From assembly GCF_000527175.1 (NCBI RefSeq), contig NZ_AZUR01000001.1:841011-905010 (forward strand): DNA of 64,000 nucleotides, read 5' to 3'. Shown here in pieces: positions 1 to 8,781 of the stretch. Made by a program: the position numbers and the translations under genes. Position 1 is the first letter of the stretch. Every line of letters starts with the position of its first letter. The DNA is from Pseudogulbenkiania sp. MAI-1 (lineage in GTDB: Bacteria > Pseudomonadota > Gammaproteobacteria > Burkholderiales > Chromobacteriaceae). The notes beneath the pieces were generated by a model that worked only from the letters and a program-made list of their open reading frames with translations, ran no database searches and was not told the DNA's origin.

Positions 1-1
1 C

Positions 2-547
2 CACGACTCCTTCCCGGCCGGCAAGCTCTCCGCCAGTGTGGTCGACGAAGTGTTCGCCTTCTGCCTCGAGCGCCTGAAGAACTTCCTCGCCGCCGACTAC
101 AAGGTGGACGAGATCGACGCCGTGCTGGCGCTCGAGCCGACCCGCCTCGACGAAGTGCGCGCCGTGCTGGCCGCCGTGGCCGAGTTCAAGCAGCTGCCGG
201 AAGCCGCCACCCTGGCCGCCGCCAACAAGCGCGTGAAGAACATCCTGAAGAAGGCCGAGGGGGAGGTGAGCGTGGTCAACCATGCGCTGCTGGTCGAAGA
301 GGCCGAGAAGGCGCTGTACGCCGCGGTGCAGCAGCTGGCGCCGCAGGTCGCTGACAAGTTCGCCGCGCACGACTTCGCCGGTGCGCTCTCCCAGCTCGCC
401 AGCCTGAAGGCGCCGGTCGACGCCTTCTTCGACGGCGTGATGGTGATGGCCGACGACGCCGCGGTGCGCGCCAACCGCATCGCGCTCCTGGCGCGTCTGG
501 CCGAGCTGTTCAACCGCGTGGCGGACATCTCTCTGCTGGCCGACTGA
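2..547 (+). CDS. glyS: Glycine--tRNA ligase beta subunit, C-terminal part
   Basis: The reading frame is open from the window edge, so only the last 181 residues of a roughly 690-residue protein are present. The visible part is helical and rich in Ala, Leu, Glu and Lys. It contains the F(F/Y)DGVMVM segment typical of the tRNA-binding C-terminal domain of bacterial GlyS. GlyS works with GlyQ as an alpha2-beta2 enzyme that charges tRNA-Gly in the cytoplasm. gmhB follows 77 bp downstream on the same strand, an order common in Neisseriales and relatives. The true start lies outside the window. Confidence 0.9.
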   Translation, partial: HDSFPAGKLSASVVDEVFAFCLERLKNFLAADYKVDEIDAVLALEPTRLDEVRAVLAAVAEFKQLPEAATLAAANKRVKNILKKAEGEVSVVNHALLVEEAEKALYAAVQQLAPQVADKFAAHDFAGALSQLASLKAPVDAFFDGVMVMADDAAVRANRIALLARLAELFNRVADISLLAD

Positions 548-624
548 GGCCGCCACCGAGTGGCGCGGGCGGGCTGCAACGGCCGGTCCGCGCTTTGGGT
601 CGTTCTACCGACAGAAAAACTGCC

Positions 625-1167
625 ATGAAACTAGTCATCCTGGATCGGGACGGCGTGATCAACAAGGATCGCGACGACTTCGTCAAGAACTCGCTGGAGT
701 GGGAGCCGCTCGACCACAGCCTGGAGGCCATCGCCAACCTGACCCAGGCGGGCTGGCGCATCGTGGTGGCCACCAACCAGTCGGGCCTCGGCCGCGGACT
801 GTTCGACCTGCACGCGCTGCACGCCATGCACGCCAAGATGCACCGGCTGGTCAACCAGGCCGGCGGGCGGATCGACGCCGTGGTGTTCTGTCCGCATACG
901 CCGGACGACAACTGCGACTGCCGCAAGCCGCTGCCCGGCATGGTCAAGGAGATCACCGAGCGCTTCAACGTCAAGCCGGAAGGCCTGCCGATGATCGGCG
1001 ACAGCCTGCGCGATCTCGAGTCGATCGCCGCGGTGGGCGGCCAGCCCATCCTGGTCAAGACCGGCAAGGGCGCCAAGACCCTGGAAAAGGGCGGCCTGCC
1101 GGAGGGCACGCTGGTGTTCGACGACCTCTACGACGCGGCCGAATACCTGATTCAAACGCACCACTGA
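625..1167 (+). CDS. gmhB: D-glycero-beta-D-manno-heptose 1,7-bisphosphate 7-phosphatase
   Basis: A 180-aa HAD-superfamily phosphatase. The nucleophile motif LDRDGVIN places the catalytic aspartates at D7 and D9. A zinc-binding loop has C89, H91, C97 and C99, the hallmark of the histidinol/heptose bisphosphate phosphatase subfamily. The enzyme removes the C7 phosphate during ADP-heptose synthesis for the LPS inner core. The start at 625 puts the nucleophile seven residues in, as in the family; an upstream in-frame GTG at 595 would add ten unconserved residues. The acyltransferase follows 28 bp downstream. Confidence 0.95.
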   Translation: MKLVILDRDGVINKDRDDFVKNSLEWEPLDHSLEAIANLTQAGWRIVVATNQSGLGRGLFDLHALHAMHAKMHRLVNQAGGRIDAVVFCPHTPDDNCDCRKPLPGMVKEITERFNVKPEGLPMIGDSLRDLESIAAVGGQPILVKTGKGAKTLEKGGLPEGTLVFDDLYDAAEYLIQTHH

Positions 1168-1195
1168 CATCTCTACACAAGGGCATAGTGCCGTA

Positions 1196-1966
1196 ATGCT
1201 TATCTGGATTCGTACCCTGATTTACTGGGTGGGGCTTTCCTTCCTGACGACGTTCTGCTTCCTGCTGATCCTGCTGGGCTGCGTCGCGCCGCATCGTGTG
1301 CGCCACGGTTTTGCCCAGGCCTGGGTGAAGGGTCTGCTGTGGCTGCTGAAACACGTCTGCGGTCTGAGCTACAAGGTGGTCGGCGCCGAGAACATCCCCG
1401 ACACGCCGTCCATCATCTGCTCCAAGCACCAGTCCGGCTGGGAGACGCTGGCGCTGCAGGCGATCTTCCCGCCGCAGGTATTCGTCGCCAAGAAGGAGCT
1501 GCTGTGGATTCCGTTCTTCGGCTGGGGCCTGGCCTTGCTCGACACCATCGCCATCGACCGCTCGGCCAAGACCAAGGCCAGCCAGCAGATCGTCGAACAG
1601 GGCCGCGAGCGCATCGCCAAGGGCTACTGGATCGCGGTGTTCCCCGAGGGCACGCGCACCCCGCCGGGCGAGCAGGGACGTTATCAGCAGGGCGCGGCGC
1701 GCATGGCCAAGGCCTTCGACGTGCCGATGGTGCCGGTGGCGCTCAACGCCGGCGAGTTCTGGCCCAAGAATGCCTTTCGCAAGTTTCCGGGCGAGATCAC
1801 CGTGGTGATCGGCAAGCCGATCCTGCCGCAGGACAAGAGTTCGGCGGCGATGACGCGTGAGGCTGAAGAATGGATCGAGGCGCGCCAGCAGGAAATCGGC
1901 GGCGTCGGCCCGTTCGCCCATCCGGACCAGCGCAAACGGCGGGCAGGTGATTCTCAGCCTGCCTGA
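1196..1966 (+). CDS. plsC: 1-acyl-sn-glycerol-3-phosphate acyltransferase (PlsC family)
   Basis: A 256-aa membrane-associated acyltransferase. Hydrophobic helices occupy about residues 5-30. The active-site block is SKHQSGWE, an HX4E form (H78, E83) of the usual HX4D motif; the E variant occurs in many proteobacterial homologues. The glycerol-phosphate-binding block FPEGTRTPPG follows near residue 145. The likely reaction is acylation of lysophosphatidate to phosphatidate, or a related lysophospholipid acylation. Its 3' end overlaps the next gene by about 20 bp, suggesting translational coupling. The genome may hold other plsC paralogues, so the symbol is family-level. Confidence 0.88.
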   Translation: MLIWIRTLIYWVGLSFLTTFCFLLILLGCVAPHRVRHGFAQAWVKGLLWLLKHVCGLSYKVVGAENIPDTPSIICSKHQSGWETLALQAIFPPQVFVAKKELLWIPFFGWGLALLDTIAIDRSAKTKASQQIVEQGRERIAKGYWIAVFPEGTRTPPGEQGRYQQGAARMAKAFDVPMVPVALNAGEFWPKNAFRKFPGEITVVIGKPILPQDKSSAAMTREAEEWIEARQQEIGGVGPFAHPDQRKRRAGDSQPA

Positions 1967-2639
1967 GGCCGATATCCCGGTCACGCTGGTGCGTCGGCCG
2001 CGCCAGAGCATCGGCATCCGCGTGTGCCAGGGGCGGGTCGAACTGATCGCCCATCCGGCGGTGCCGATGAGCACGCTGCAGGCGGTGCTGGAAAAGCGCC
2101 GCGAGTGGATACGGCAGCACTGGCTGGAGCAGCAGCGGCGTAGTGCCGAACGGGCGGCGCAGCCGTTCCGGCTGCTGTTGGCGGGCGAGCCGCTCGAGAT
2201 CGCCCACGTCGCCGGCAATCGTCCGGCGGCCCGGCAGGCCGGCCGGACCCTGCAGGTGGCCGGCGTGGCCGAGCACGAGCGCGAACGGCTCGATGCCACC
2301 GTCGCCGCCTGGCTCAGGCGCGAGGCGGCGCGCCGTTTTCCCGCCCGGCTCGCCGAGCTGGCACGGCTCTGCCGCCGTCAGCCCGCTTCGCTGGCGCTGT
2401 CGTCGGCCCGCACCCGCTGGGGCAGCTGCTCGGCCAGCGGCGCCATCCGCCTCAACTGGCGGCTGGTGCAGGCGCCGACCGACATCCTCGACTACGTGCT
2501 GGCGCACGAACTGGCCCACCTCGTGCACATGAACCACTCCGCCGCGTTCTGGTCGGAAACCGAACGGATGTTTCCGCACTGGCGCGCGGCGCGCCAGTGG
2601 CTGAAGCAACACGGCGACACGCTGTTCGCCTTCGGCTGA
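1947..2639 (+). CDS. YgjP/SprT-like zinc metallopeptidase (DUF45, M48-like)
   Basis: The protein has the zinc motif HELAHLVHMNH (H187, E188, H191) in the C-terminal third. It is preceded by an SARTRWGSCSASGAIRLNW segment diagnostic of the YgjP family (DUF45). These are small soluble gluzincins of poorly known function. The start is ambiguous: the GTG at 1947 gives 230 aa beginning VILSLPEADIPV and overlaps the acyltransferase by 20 bp. An earlier GTG at 1857 is in frame, but it would add 30 residues translated over the upstream gene. gloA follows after 25 bp. Confidence 0.85.
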   Translation: MILSLPEADIPVTLVRRPRQSIGIRVCQGRVELIAHPAVPMSTLQAVLEKRREWIRQHWLEQQRRSAERAAQPFRLLLAGEPLEIAHVAGNRPAARQAGRTLQVAGVAEHERERLDATVAAWLRREAARRFPARLAELARLCRRQPASLALSSARTRWGSCSASGAIRLNWRLVQAPTDILDYVLAHELAHLVHMNHSAAFWSETERMFPHWRAARQWLKQHGDTLFAFG

Positions 2640-2664
2640 TCTGATTTCAACGGAAGGAAAAATC

Positions 2665-3051
2665 ATGCGTCTACTGCATACCATGCTGCGCGTCGGCAAT
2701 CTCGAGCGTTCCCTGGCGTTCTACCAGGAGGTGCTCGGCATGCGCCTGTTGCGCCGCAACGACTACCCCGAAGGCCGTTTCACCCTGGCCTTCGTCGGCT
2801 ACGGCGACGAGTCCGCCCATACCGTGCTGGAGCTGACCCACAACTGGGATACCGACAGCTACGAACTCGGCACCGCCTTCGGTCATATCGCCATCGAGGT
2901 GGACGACGCGGCCCAGGCTTGTGACATGGTGCGTGCCAAGGGCGGCAAGGTGGTGCGCGAGGCCGGCCCGATGAAGCACGGCCATACCGTGATCGCCTTC
3001 GTCGAGGACCCGGACGGCTACAAGATCGAGTTCATCCAGAAGCATCGCTGA
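2665..3051 (+). CDS. gloA: Lactoylglutathione lyase (glyoxalase I)
   Basis: A 128-aa vicinal-oxygen-chelate protein aligning without gaps to the E. coli-type enzyme. The metal ligands fall exactly at H5, E56, H74 and E122, the positions known for Ni2+-dependent GlxI. It isomerises the hemithioacetal of methylglyoxal and glutathione to S-D-lactoylglutathione in the cytoplasm. A good ribosome site (GGAAGGA) precedes the ATG. The gene is probably the last of a run starting at gmhB, because the next 270 bp are non-coding. Confidence 0.95.
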   Translation: MRLLHTMLRVGNLERSLAFYQEVLGMRLLRRNDYPEGRFTLAFVGYGDESAHTVLELTHNWDTDSYELGTAFGHIAIEVDDAAQACDMVRAKGGKVVREAGPMKHGHTVIAFVEDPDGYKIEFIQKHR

Positions 3052-3325
3052 GTCCCGCCGGGCGAGGGCGGGGCGGGCCGCCGTCTGGCCCATGGCGACT
3101 CCCGTCGCATCTTGTCCCAGCCCAATATCCCCTTCGGGTTTCAGGGATTTTTTCTACCTGATAGGATAGTCGCATGGTATGCTACCCCGGCACCGTCATG
3201 CCCGGGGTGCGCCGCCTTGCTCTCGATAGAGGCTTGCCGCGCGGCGCCAGGTCAACTATCGATAGAACCATTCCGTGTCCAACTCCGCCCCGTTCTCCAC
3301 CTCCGGCCCGAGCGTACGAGGGCAG

Positions 3326-5551
3326 ATGATTTTCCGCTTCCTGCTGCTCGTCTGCGCCTACGTCGGCACCGGTCGACTTGGGCTGGCCATCCCCTATATT
3401 GGTTCGAACATCACGCTGGTCTGGCTGCCGACCGGCATCGCCGTGGCGGCGCTGGCGCGTTGGGGATGGCGTTACTGGCCGGGCATCTGGCTGGGTGCGA
3501 TACTGGTCAACCTGTCTATCGGCTCACCGTGGGGGACCGCCGCCAGCATCTCCATCGGCAATACCCTGGGCCCGCTTGCGACCTTGTGGGTATTGCAGCG
3601 GCTGGGTTTCCATCGCACCTTCGACCGGCAGCAGGACGTCGCCTTGTTCGCCTTGGCGGCCGCGCTCGGCATGCTGTTGTCGGCTTCCGGCGGGGTCGTG
3701 AGTCTGTCGCTGGCCGGTCAGATTCCCGAAGGGATGGCGGGCCGCGCCTGGCAGACCTGGTGGATGGGCGACACGGTCGGCGTCCTGCTGGCGGGTCCGC
3801 TGTTGCTGACCCTCAGCGGGGAAAGCCGGCAAGCGCTGCACTATCGCCGCACCGAGCTGATGGTCTGGTGCCTGTTGGCGGTGCTGGCGGCGTGGATGAC
3901 GTTTGTCGCCAATCCCGGACAGGGTCATCGTGCGTTGCCGCTGGTGTTCCTCCTCTTGCCGCTGGTCGTCTGGGCCGCCTTGCGCTTTGGCGTGACCGGC
4001 GCCTCGCTGGCTGCGCTGTTGTTGTCGGCGATCGCCACCGTGGGGACCGCCAGCGGGCACGGGCCTTTTTTCCTGAACGATGTGCATCAGGGGCTGATGC
4101 TGCTGTGGGCCTTCATGGTGTCGCTGGTGCTGATCGGCTTACTGATCACGGCATTGCAGGCGGAGCGGGACCGGGCCGAGGCCGAGATCAAGAGCACCAA
4201 GGAGCGGCTCGGCAGCCTGATCGAGGCGATGCCCGACGCCATCTTCTTCAAGGATGGGGATGGCCGCTGGCTGATCACTAACGGTACCGCGCAGCGCCTG
4301 TTCCGTTTGCACGGTGTCGACTGGCAAGGCAAGACCGACCTCGAACTGGGGACGGAGCGGCCCGAATTCCGCGCCATCAGCGAGGCCTGCCAGCGTGACG
4401 ATGAACTCACCTGGCAGACCGGCAAGCTGTGCCTGTTTGACGAGCATTTGCACGACGAGGAGGGCCGGTTGCATGAGTTCGAGGTGCGCAAGGTGCCGAT
4501 TTTCGAGAGCGACGGCCGGCGCAAGGGGTTGATCGTTATCGGACGGAACGTTACCGAGGAGCGCAATGCGCTACGCGAGATCGAGCGCCTGTCGCAGCGC
4601 AACGAGCTACTGTTGATGGCGGCGGGTGAGGGTATCTACGGGGTGGACTCTAAACAGTGCATTACCTTTATCAATCCGGCGGCGCTGCGCATGCTGGGCT
4701 ACCGTGCCGACGAGGTCATCGGCCATGCTGCGCACCAGTTGTTCCATGGCCAGCACGCCGATGGCCGGCCCCGTCAGGACAATGAGTGTCCGTTGCAGCA
4801 AACTCTGGCGGACGGCCTGCCGCGACAGGGGCGTGACGAATGGTTCACCCGCCAGGATGGCAGCGGCTTCCCGGTCACGTTGACGGTCTCGCCGATCCGG
4901 GAGCAGGGCAGGCTGACCGGCGTAGTGGTGACGTTCCAGGACGCCACCGAGCGCAAGCAAGCGGAGGCGGACATCCACCGTCTCGCTTTCTATGATCCGC
5001 TGACCGGTCTGGCCAACCGCCGTTTGCTGCAGGACCGGCTGCGCCAGGCATTTGCCAAGAGCACGCGACAGCATAGCTATGGGGCCGTACTGTTCATCGA
5101 TCTGGACCACTTCAAGGCACTCAACGACACCATGGGCCATGACATGGGTGACCTGCTGCTGGTCGAGGTGGCCGAACGGCTGGTCGGTGCGGTGCGCGAA
5201 GAGGATACCGTAGCCCGGCTCGGTGGCGACGAGTTCGTGGTGATGCTGGAGAGGCTGAGCGGCGATCTGTTGCCGGCGGTGTCCCTAGCCGAGCGTGTGG
5301 CGCAAAAAATCCGCGCCAGTCTCAACCGGCCTTACTCGCTCAAGGGCTACGAATACCACAGCTCGCCCAGCATCGGCATCAGCCTGTTCCTGGCCGAGCA
5401 GAAGACGGTGGACGAACTGCTCAAGCACGCCGACGTCGCCCTGTACCGGGCCAAGCGCGCCGGCCGCAACACCATCCGCTGCTTCGACGTGGGGGGCTCG
5501 TCGGGACAGGAGAATCATTCCGCCGAAGCATCCGGCCTGCCCGTTGACTGA
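3326..5551 (+). CDS. Membrane diguanylate cyclase, MASE1-PAS-PAS-GGDEF
   Basis: The N-terminal ~290 residues form about eight transmembrane helices with the MASE1 signature (WLPTGIAVAAL, WPGIWLGAILVNL). Two PAS domains follow, near residues 300-420 and 430-550, then a GGDEF domain to the end. The active site RLGGDEFVVML is intact, and an inhibitory I-site RxxD (REED) lies nine residues upstream. It should make c-di-GMP from two GTP under product feedback in response to a membrane or PAS signal. I chose ATG 3326 because GAGGG lies just upstream; an in-frame GTG at 3275 would add 17 residues but has no clear ribosome site. There is no EAL domain. Confidence 0.9.
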   Translation: MIFRFLLLVCAYVGTGRLGLAIPYIGSNITLVWLPTGIAVAALARWGWRYWPGIWLGAILVNLSIGSPWGTAASISIGNTLGPLATLWVLQRLGFHRTFDRQQDVALFALAAALGMLLSASGGVVSLSLAGQIPEGMAGRAWQTWWMGDTVGVLLAGPLLLTLSGESRQALHYRRTELMVWCLLAVLAAWMTFVANPGQGHRALPLVFLLLPLVVWAALRFGVTGASLAALLLSAIATVGTASGHGPFFLNDVHQGLMLLWAFMVSLVLIGLLITALQAERDRAEAEIKSTKERLGSLIEAMPDAIFFKDGDGRWLITNGTAQRLFRLHGVDWQGKTDLELGTERPEFRAISEACQRDDELTWQTGKLCLFDEHLHDEEGRLHEFEVRKVPIFESDGRRKGLIVIGRNVTEERNALREIERLSQRNELLLMAAGEGIYGVDSKQCITFINPAALRMLGYRADEVIGHAAHQLFHGQHADGRPRQDNECPLQQTLADGLPRQGRDEWFTRQDGSGFPVTLTVSPIREQGRLTGVVVTFQDATERKQAEADIHRLAFYDPLTGLANRRLLQDRLRQAFAKSTRQHSYGAVLFIDLDHFKALNDTMGHDMGDLLLVEVAERLVGAVREEDTVARLGGDEFVVMLERLSGDLLPAVSLAERVAQKIRASLNRPYSLKGYEYHSSPSIGISLFLAEQKTVDELLKHADVALYRAKRAGRNTIRCFDVGGSSGQENHSAEASGLPVD

Positions 5552-5763
5552 GCGGCAAGCCGCGCACGCGGGAAGGGGCGGCGGAACTTTCTCCTGTCGC
5601 CATGGCCGGATTCAAGGCGGCACGCCTGCCGGCGTGCCTTGCCAGGAGCGATCGCACCGCTTCTTCCGTCCGGCCGCGATGCGTGCCGGGCTCTCGCCTT
5701 CCGTTCCGGTCTCTTGGTAGAGGAGAGGCGGAGGGAAGGCCAACCCCCTTTTCAGGAGATCCG

Positions 5764-7161
5764 ATGAGCAGGAACCTGCTGCCGCTTGCCTTGCTGTCCT
5801 TGTTACCTTCGCTGACGCACGCCGCCGAACTCGACGGTGCCTCGCTGAGTCTGCTGTGGACCCTGCCGTTCTGCGGCATCCTGCTGTCGATCGCGCTGTT
5901 TCCGATCTTTGCGCCGGGAATCTGGCATCACCATTTCGGCAAGATCACCGCGCTGTGGAGCGCGTTGTTCTTGCTGCCGTTCACCGTGATCTTCGGCCCC
6001 GCCAGCACGGCGGCGCTGATCGTGCACGCCCTGCTGACCGAGTATCTGCCCTTCATCGTCCTGTTGTTCGCGCTCTACACGGTGTCGGGCGGCATCCTGC
6101 TGTGGGGCAATCTGCACGGCTCGCCCCGGCTCAATACCGGCCTGCTGGCGATCGGCACGCTGCTGGCGTCGGTCATGGGCACCACCGGTGCGGCCATGCT
6201 GCTGATCCGCCCGTTGCTCAAGGCCAACGACAACCGCAAGCACAACGTGCACGTGGTGGTGTTCTTCATCTTCCTGGTGGCCAACGTCGGTGGCGGGTTG
6301 ACGCCGCTGGGCGACCCGCCGTTGTTCCTGGGCTTCCTCAAGGGCGTCGACTTCTTCTGGACCGTCCGGCACATGGCGCTGCCGGTGCTGGTCGCCGCGC
6401 TGGCGCTGCTGGCGCTGTTCTACCTGGTCGATAGCTACTATTACCGCAAGGAAGGGGTGCTGCCGCGCGACCCGTCGCCGGATTCGCCGCTGAAACTCTA
6501 TGGCAGCGGCAACTTCCTGCTGATCGCCGGCGTGGTCGGCGCTGTGTTGTTGTCCGGCCTCTGGAAGCCGGGGCTGAACGTCGACGTGCTCGGTACGCCT
6601 GTCGAGCTGCAGAACGTGGTGCGCGACCTGATCCTGCTGTTGATCGCGCTGGTGTCGCTGGCGCTGACGCCCAGCCAGGTGCGCGCCGGCAACGACTTCA
6701 ACTGGGCGCCGATGCTGGAGGTGGGCAAGCTGTTCGCCGGCATCTTCATCACCATCGTGCCGGCCATCGCCATCCTGAAGGCCGGCAGTGACGGCCAGTT
6801 GGCGGCCCTGGTGGGCTTGGTATCGGGCGAGGACGGCATGCCGGCCAACGCCATGTACTTCTGGCTGACAGGGCTGTTGTCGAGCTTCCTCGACAATGCC
6901 CCGACCTACCTGGTGTTCTTCAACCTGGCGGCCGGCGACGCGCAGCTGTTGATGAAGGAACTGCCGCAGACCTTGATGGCGATCTCGATGGGGGCGGTAT
7001 TCATGGGGGCGATGACGTATATCGGCAACGCGCCGAACTTCATGGTCAAGGCGATCGCCGAGCAACGCCGGGTCGCGATGCCGGGCTTCTTCGGCTTCCT
7101 GCTGTGGTCGGGGGCCATCCTGTTGCCGCTGTTTGCCGGGTTGACGGTGATCTTCTTCTGA
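5764..7161 (+). CDS. Sodium:proton antiporter / ArsB-NhaD-type ion transporter
   Basis: A 465-aa polytopic membrane protein with about eleven hydrophobic segments. It begins with a signal-like segment ending THA near residue 20. The motifs NVGGGLTPLGDPPLFLGFL and SSFLDNAPTYLVFFNLA are the paired re-entrant half-repeats of the ion-transporter superfamily that includes ArsB and NhaD. Members are usually annotated as sodium:proton antiporters, but the substrate cannot be proven from sequence. The start at 5764 follows AGGAG; the frame is open 160 bp further upstream without conservation. It appears to be a single-gene unit. Confidence 0.85.
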   Translation: MSRNLLPLALLSLLPSLTHAAELDGASLSLLWTLPFCGILLSIALFPIFAPGIWHHHFGKITALWSALFLLPFTVIFGPASTAALIVHALLTEYLPFIVLLFALYTVSGGILLWGNLHGSPRLNTGLLAIGTLLASVMGTTGAAMLLIRPLLKANDNRKHNVHVVVFFIFLVANVGGGLTPLGDPPLFLGFLKGVDFFWTVRHMALPVLVAALALLALFYLVDSYYYRKEGVLPRDPSPDSPLKLYGSGNFLLIAGVVGAVLLSGLWKPGLNVDVLGTPVELQNVVRDLILLLIALVSLALTPSQVRAGNDFNWAPMLEVGKLFAGIFITIVPAIAILKAGSDGQLAALVGLVSGEDGMPANAMYFWLTGLLSSFLDNAPTYLVFFNLAAGDAQLLMKELPQTLMAISMGAVFMGAMTYIGNAPNFMVKAIAEQRRVAMPGFFGFLLWSGAILLPLFAGLTVIFF

Positions 7162-7270
7162 ACGTGGCCGGTTGGCCGCCAGCCTGGGGCCGGCTTGAGG
7201 GGGGAGGCAATCCCGCGTAAGCTAGCCGCTTTTGGCACCAACCGCCACGCAGTTCTGGAATTTCTTCTCC

Positions 7271-8647
7271 ATGCATATCCACATCCTCGGAATTTGCGGC
7301 ACCTTCATGGGAGGTCTTGCCGCCATCGCCAAACAGGCCGGTCACAAGGTGACCGGCTGCGACGCCAACGTCTACCCGCCGATGAGCACCCAGCTTGAGG
7401 CCATGGGCATCGAACTGACCCAGGGCTTCGGGACGGAACAACTGGCCATCGGTGCCGACGTGTACGTGATCGGGAACGTGGTCAAGCGCGGCACGCCGCT
7501 GATGGAAGAGATCATGAACCGCGGCCTGCCGTACATTTCCGGCCCGCAGTGGCTGGCCGAGAACGTGCTGGCCGACAAGTGGGTGCTGGCGGTGGCTGGC
7601 ACGCACGGCAAGACCACGACCAGTTCGATGCTGGCATGGATCCTGGAGGATGCTGGACTGGCGCCGGGCTTCCTGGTCGGCGGCATTCCGCAGAACTTCG
7701 GCATCTCGGCGCGCCTGCCGGGGGCGCCGGCGCTGGATCCGGCGAGCCGCAGCCCGTTCTTCGTGATCGAGGCCGACGAGTACGATACCGCCTTCTTCGA
7801 CAAGCGCTCGAAGTTCGTGCACTACCGCCCGCGCACCGCCGTGCTCAATAACCTGGAATTCGACCACGCCGACATCTTTGCCGATCTGGGCGCGATCCAG
7901 ACCCAGTTCCATCACCTGGTGCGCACCGTGCCGGGCAATGGCAGGCTGATCAGCAACGGCCGCGAGGCGAGCCTGGACGAGGTGCTGGAGCGCGGCTGCT
8001 GGACGCCGGTGGAGCGCTTCGGCGTCGATGCCGGCTGGCAGCTTGCCAACGTGGACGAGCAGGGTCATTTCGACGTGTTGCTGGGTGGCGAATTGCAGGG
8101 GCGGGTGCGCTGGACGCTGTTGGGCGAGCATAACCGTCTCAACGCGCTGGCCGCGATCGCCGCCGCCCGCCATGCCGGCGTCGCGGTCAAGGACGCCATC
8201 GACGCCCTGGCGCGTTTCCAGAACGTGAAGCGGCGCATGGAAGTGCGTGGCGTGGTGGATGGGGTGACGGTGTACGACGACTTCGCCCATCATCCCACCG
8301 CCATCGCCACCACGCTGGAAGGTTTGCGCCGCAAGGTGGGCCGCAGCCCGATCCTGGCGGTGCTGGAGCCGCGCTCCAACACCATGAAGCTCGGCACCAT
8401 GAAAGCGGCGCTGCCGGGGGCGCTGGCCGGGGCCGACCTGGTGTTCTGCTACGGCGCGAACCTGGGCTGGAATCCGGCCGAGGCGCTGGCGCCGCTGGGC
8501 GACAAGGCGGCGACCTTCGATGATCTGGAGCGCCTGGTGGCGGCCATCGTGGCCAAGGCCGAGGCGGGCAGCCACGTGCTGGTGATGAGCAACGGCGGTT
8601 TCGGTGGCATCCACCAGAAGCTGCTGGACGCCTTGTCGGCTCGTTGA
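7271..8647 (+). CDS. mpl: UDP-MurNAc:L-Ala-gamma-D-Glu-meso-Dap ligase
   Basis: A 458-aa Mur-ligase-family enzyme. It begins MHIHILGICGTFMGGLAAIA, the Rossmann start typical of Mpl, and has the P-loop GTHGKTTTSSM near residue 115. The central block VIEADEYDTAFFDKRSKF and the C-terminal block NGGFGGIHQKLLDAL are also Mpl-specific. It reattaches recycled murein tripeptide to UDP-MurNAc, a cytoplasmic peptidoglycan-recycling step. The start at 7271 was chosen because the upstream in-frame extension (ATG-less from 7232) is unconserved. The next gene is convergent, with a short repeat between them. Confidence 0.95.
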   Translation: MHIHILGICGTFMGGLAAIAKQAGHKVTGCDANVYPPMSTQLEAMGIELTQGFGTEQLAIGADVYVIGNVVKRGTPLMEEIMNRGLPYISGPQWLAENVLADKWVLAVAGTHGKTTTSSMLAWILEDAGLAPGFLVGGIPQNFGISARLPGAPALDPASRSPFFVIEADEYDTAFFDKRSKFVHYRPRTAVLNNLEFDHADIFADLGAIQTQFHHLVRTVPGNGRLISNGREASLDEVLERGCWTPVERFGVDAGWQLANVDEQGHFDVLLGGELQGRVRWTLLGEHNRLNALAAIAAARHAGVAVKDAIDALARFQNVKRRMEVRGVVDGVTVYDDFAHHPTAIATTLEGLRRKVGRSPILAVLEPRSNTMKLGTMKAALPGALAGADLVFCYGANLGWNPAEALAPLGDKAATFDDLERLVAAIVAKAEAGSHVLVMSNGGFGGIHQKLLDALSAR

Positions 8648-8658
8648 GCCCCACCTCG

Positions 8659-8781
8659 GAGCTTGTGAAAGAAATCGTCGCGAGCGCCATGAGGCCGGTT
8701 TGAGAAGCACAGCCGTACAAATGGTACAGCGAGCATCGCAGGACCGGGATCGGGGCGCACAGCAGATTTATTCACAAGCTC
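8659..8781. repeat. 123-bp palindromic repeat with 11-bp terminal inverted repeats (MITE candidate)
   Basis: The two ends are GAGCTTGTGAA (8659-8669) and its exact reverse complement TTCACAAGCTC (8771-8781). The interior is an imperfect long palindrome: CCGGT...GTAC (8693-8718) faces GTAC...CCGG (8723-8747) around GTACAAATGGTAC. It lies exactly between the ends of two convergent genes and stops one base before the TGA of the downstream one. No clear target duplication is visible and no second copy occurs in the window. It may be a non-autonomous element or a terminator-like repeat. Confidence 0.5.
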
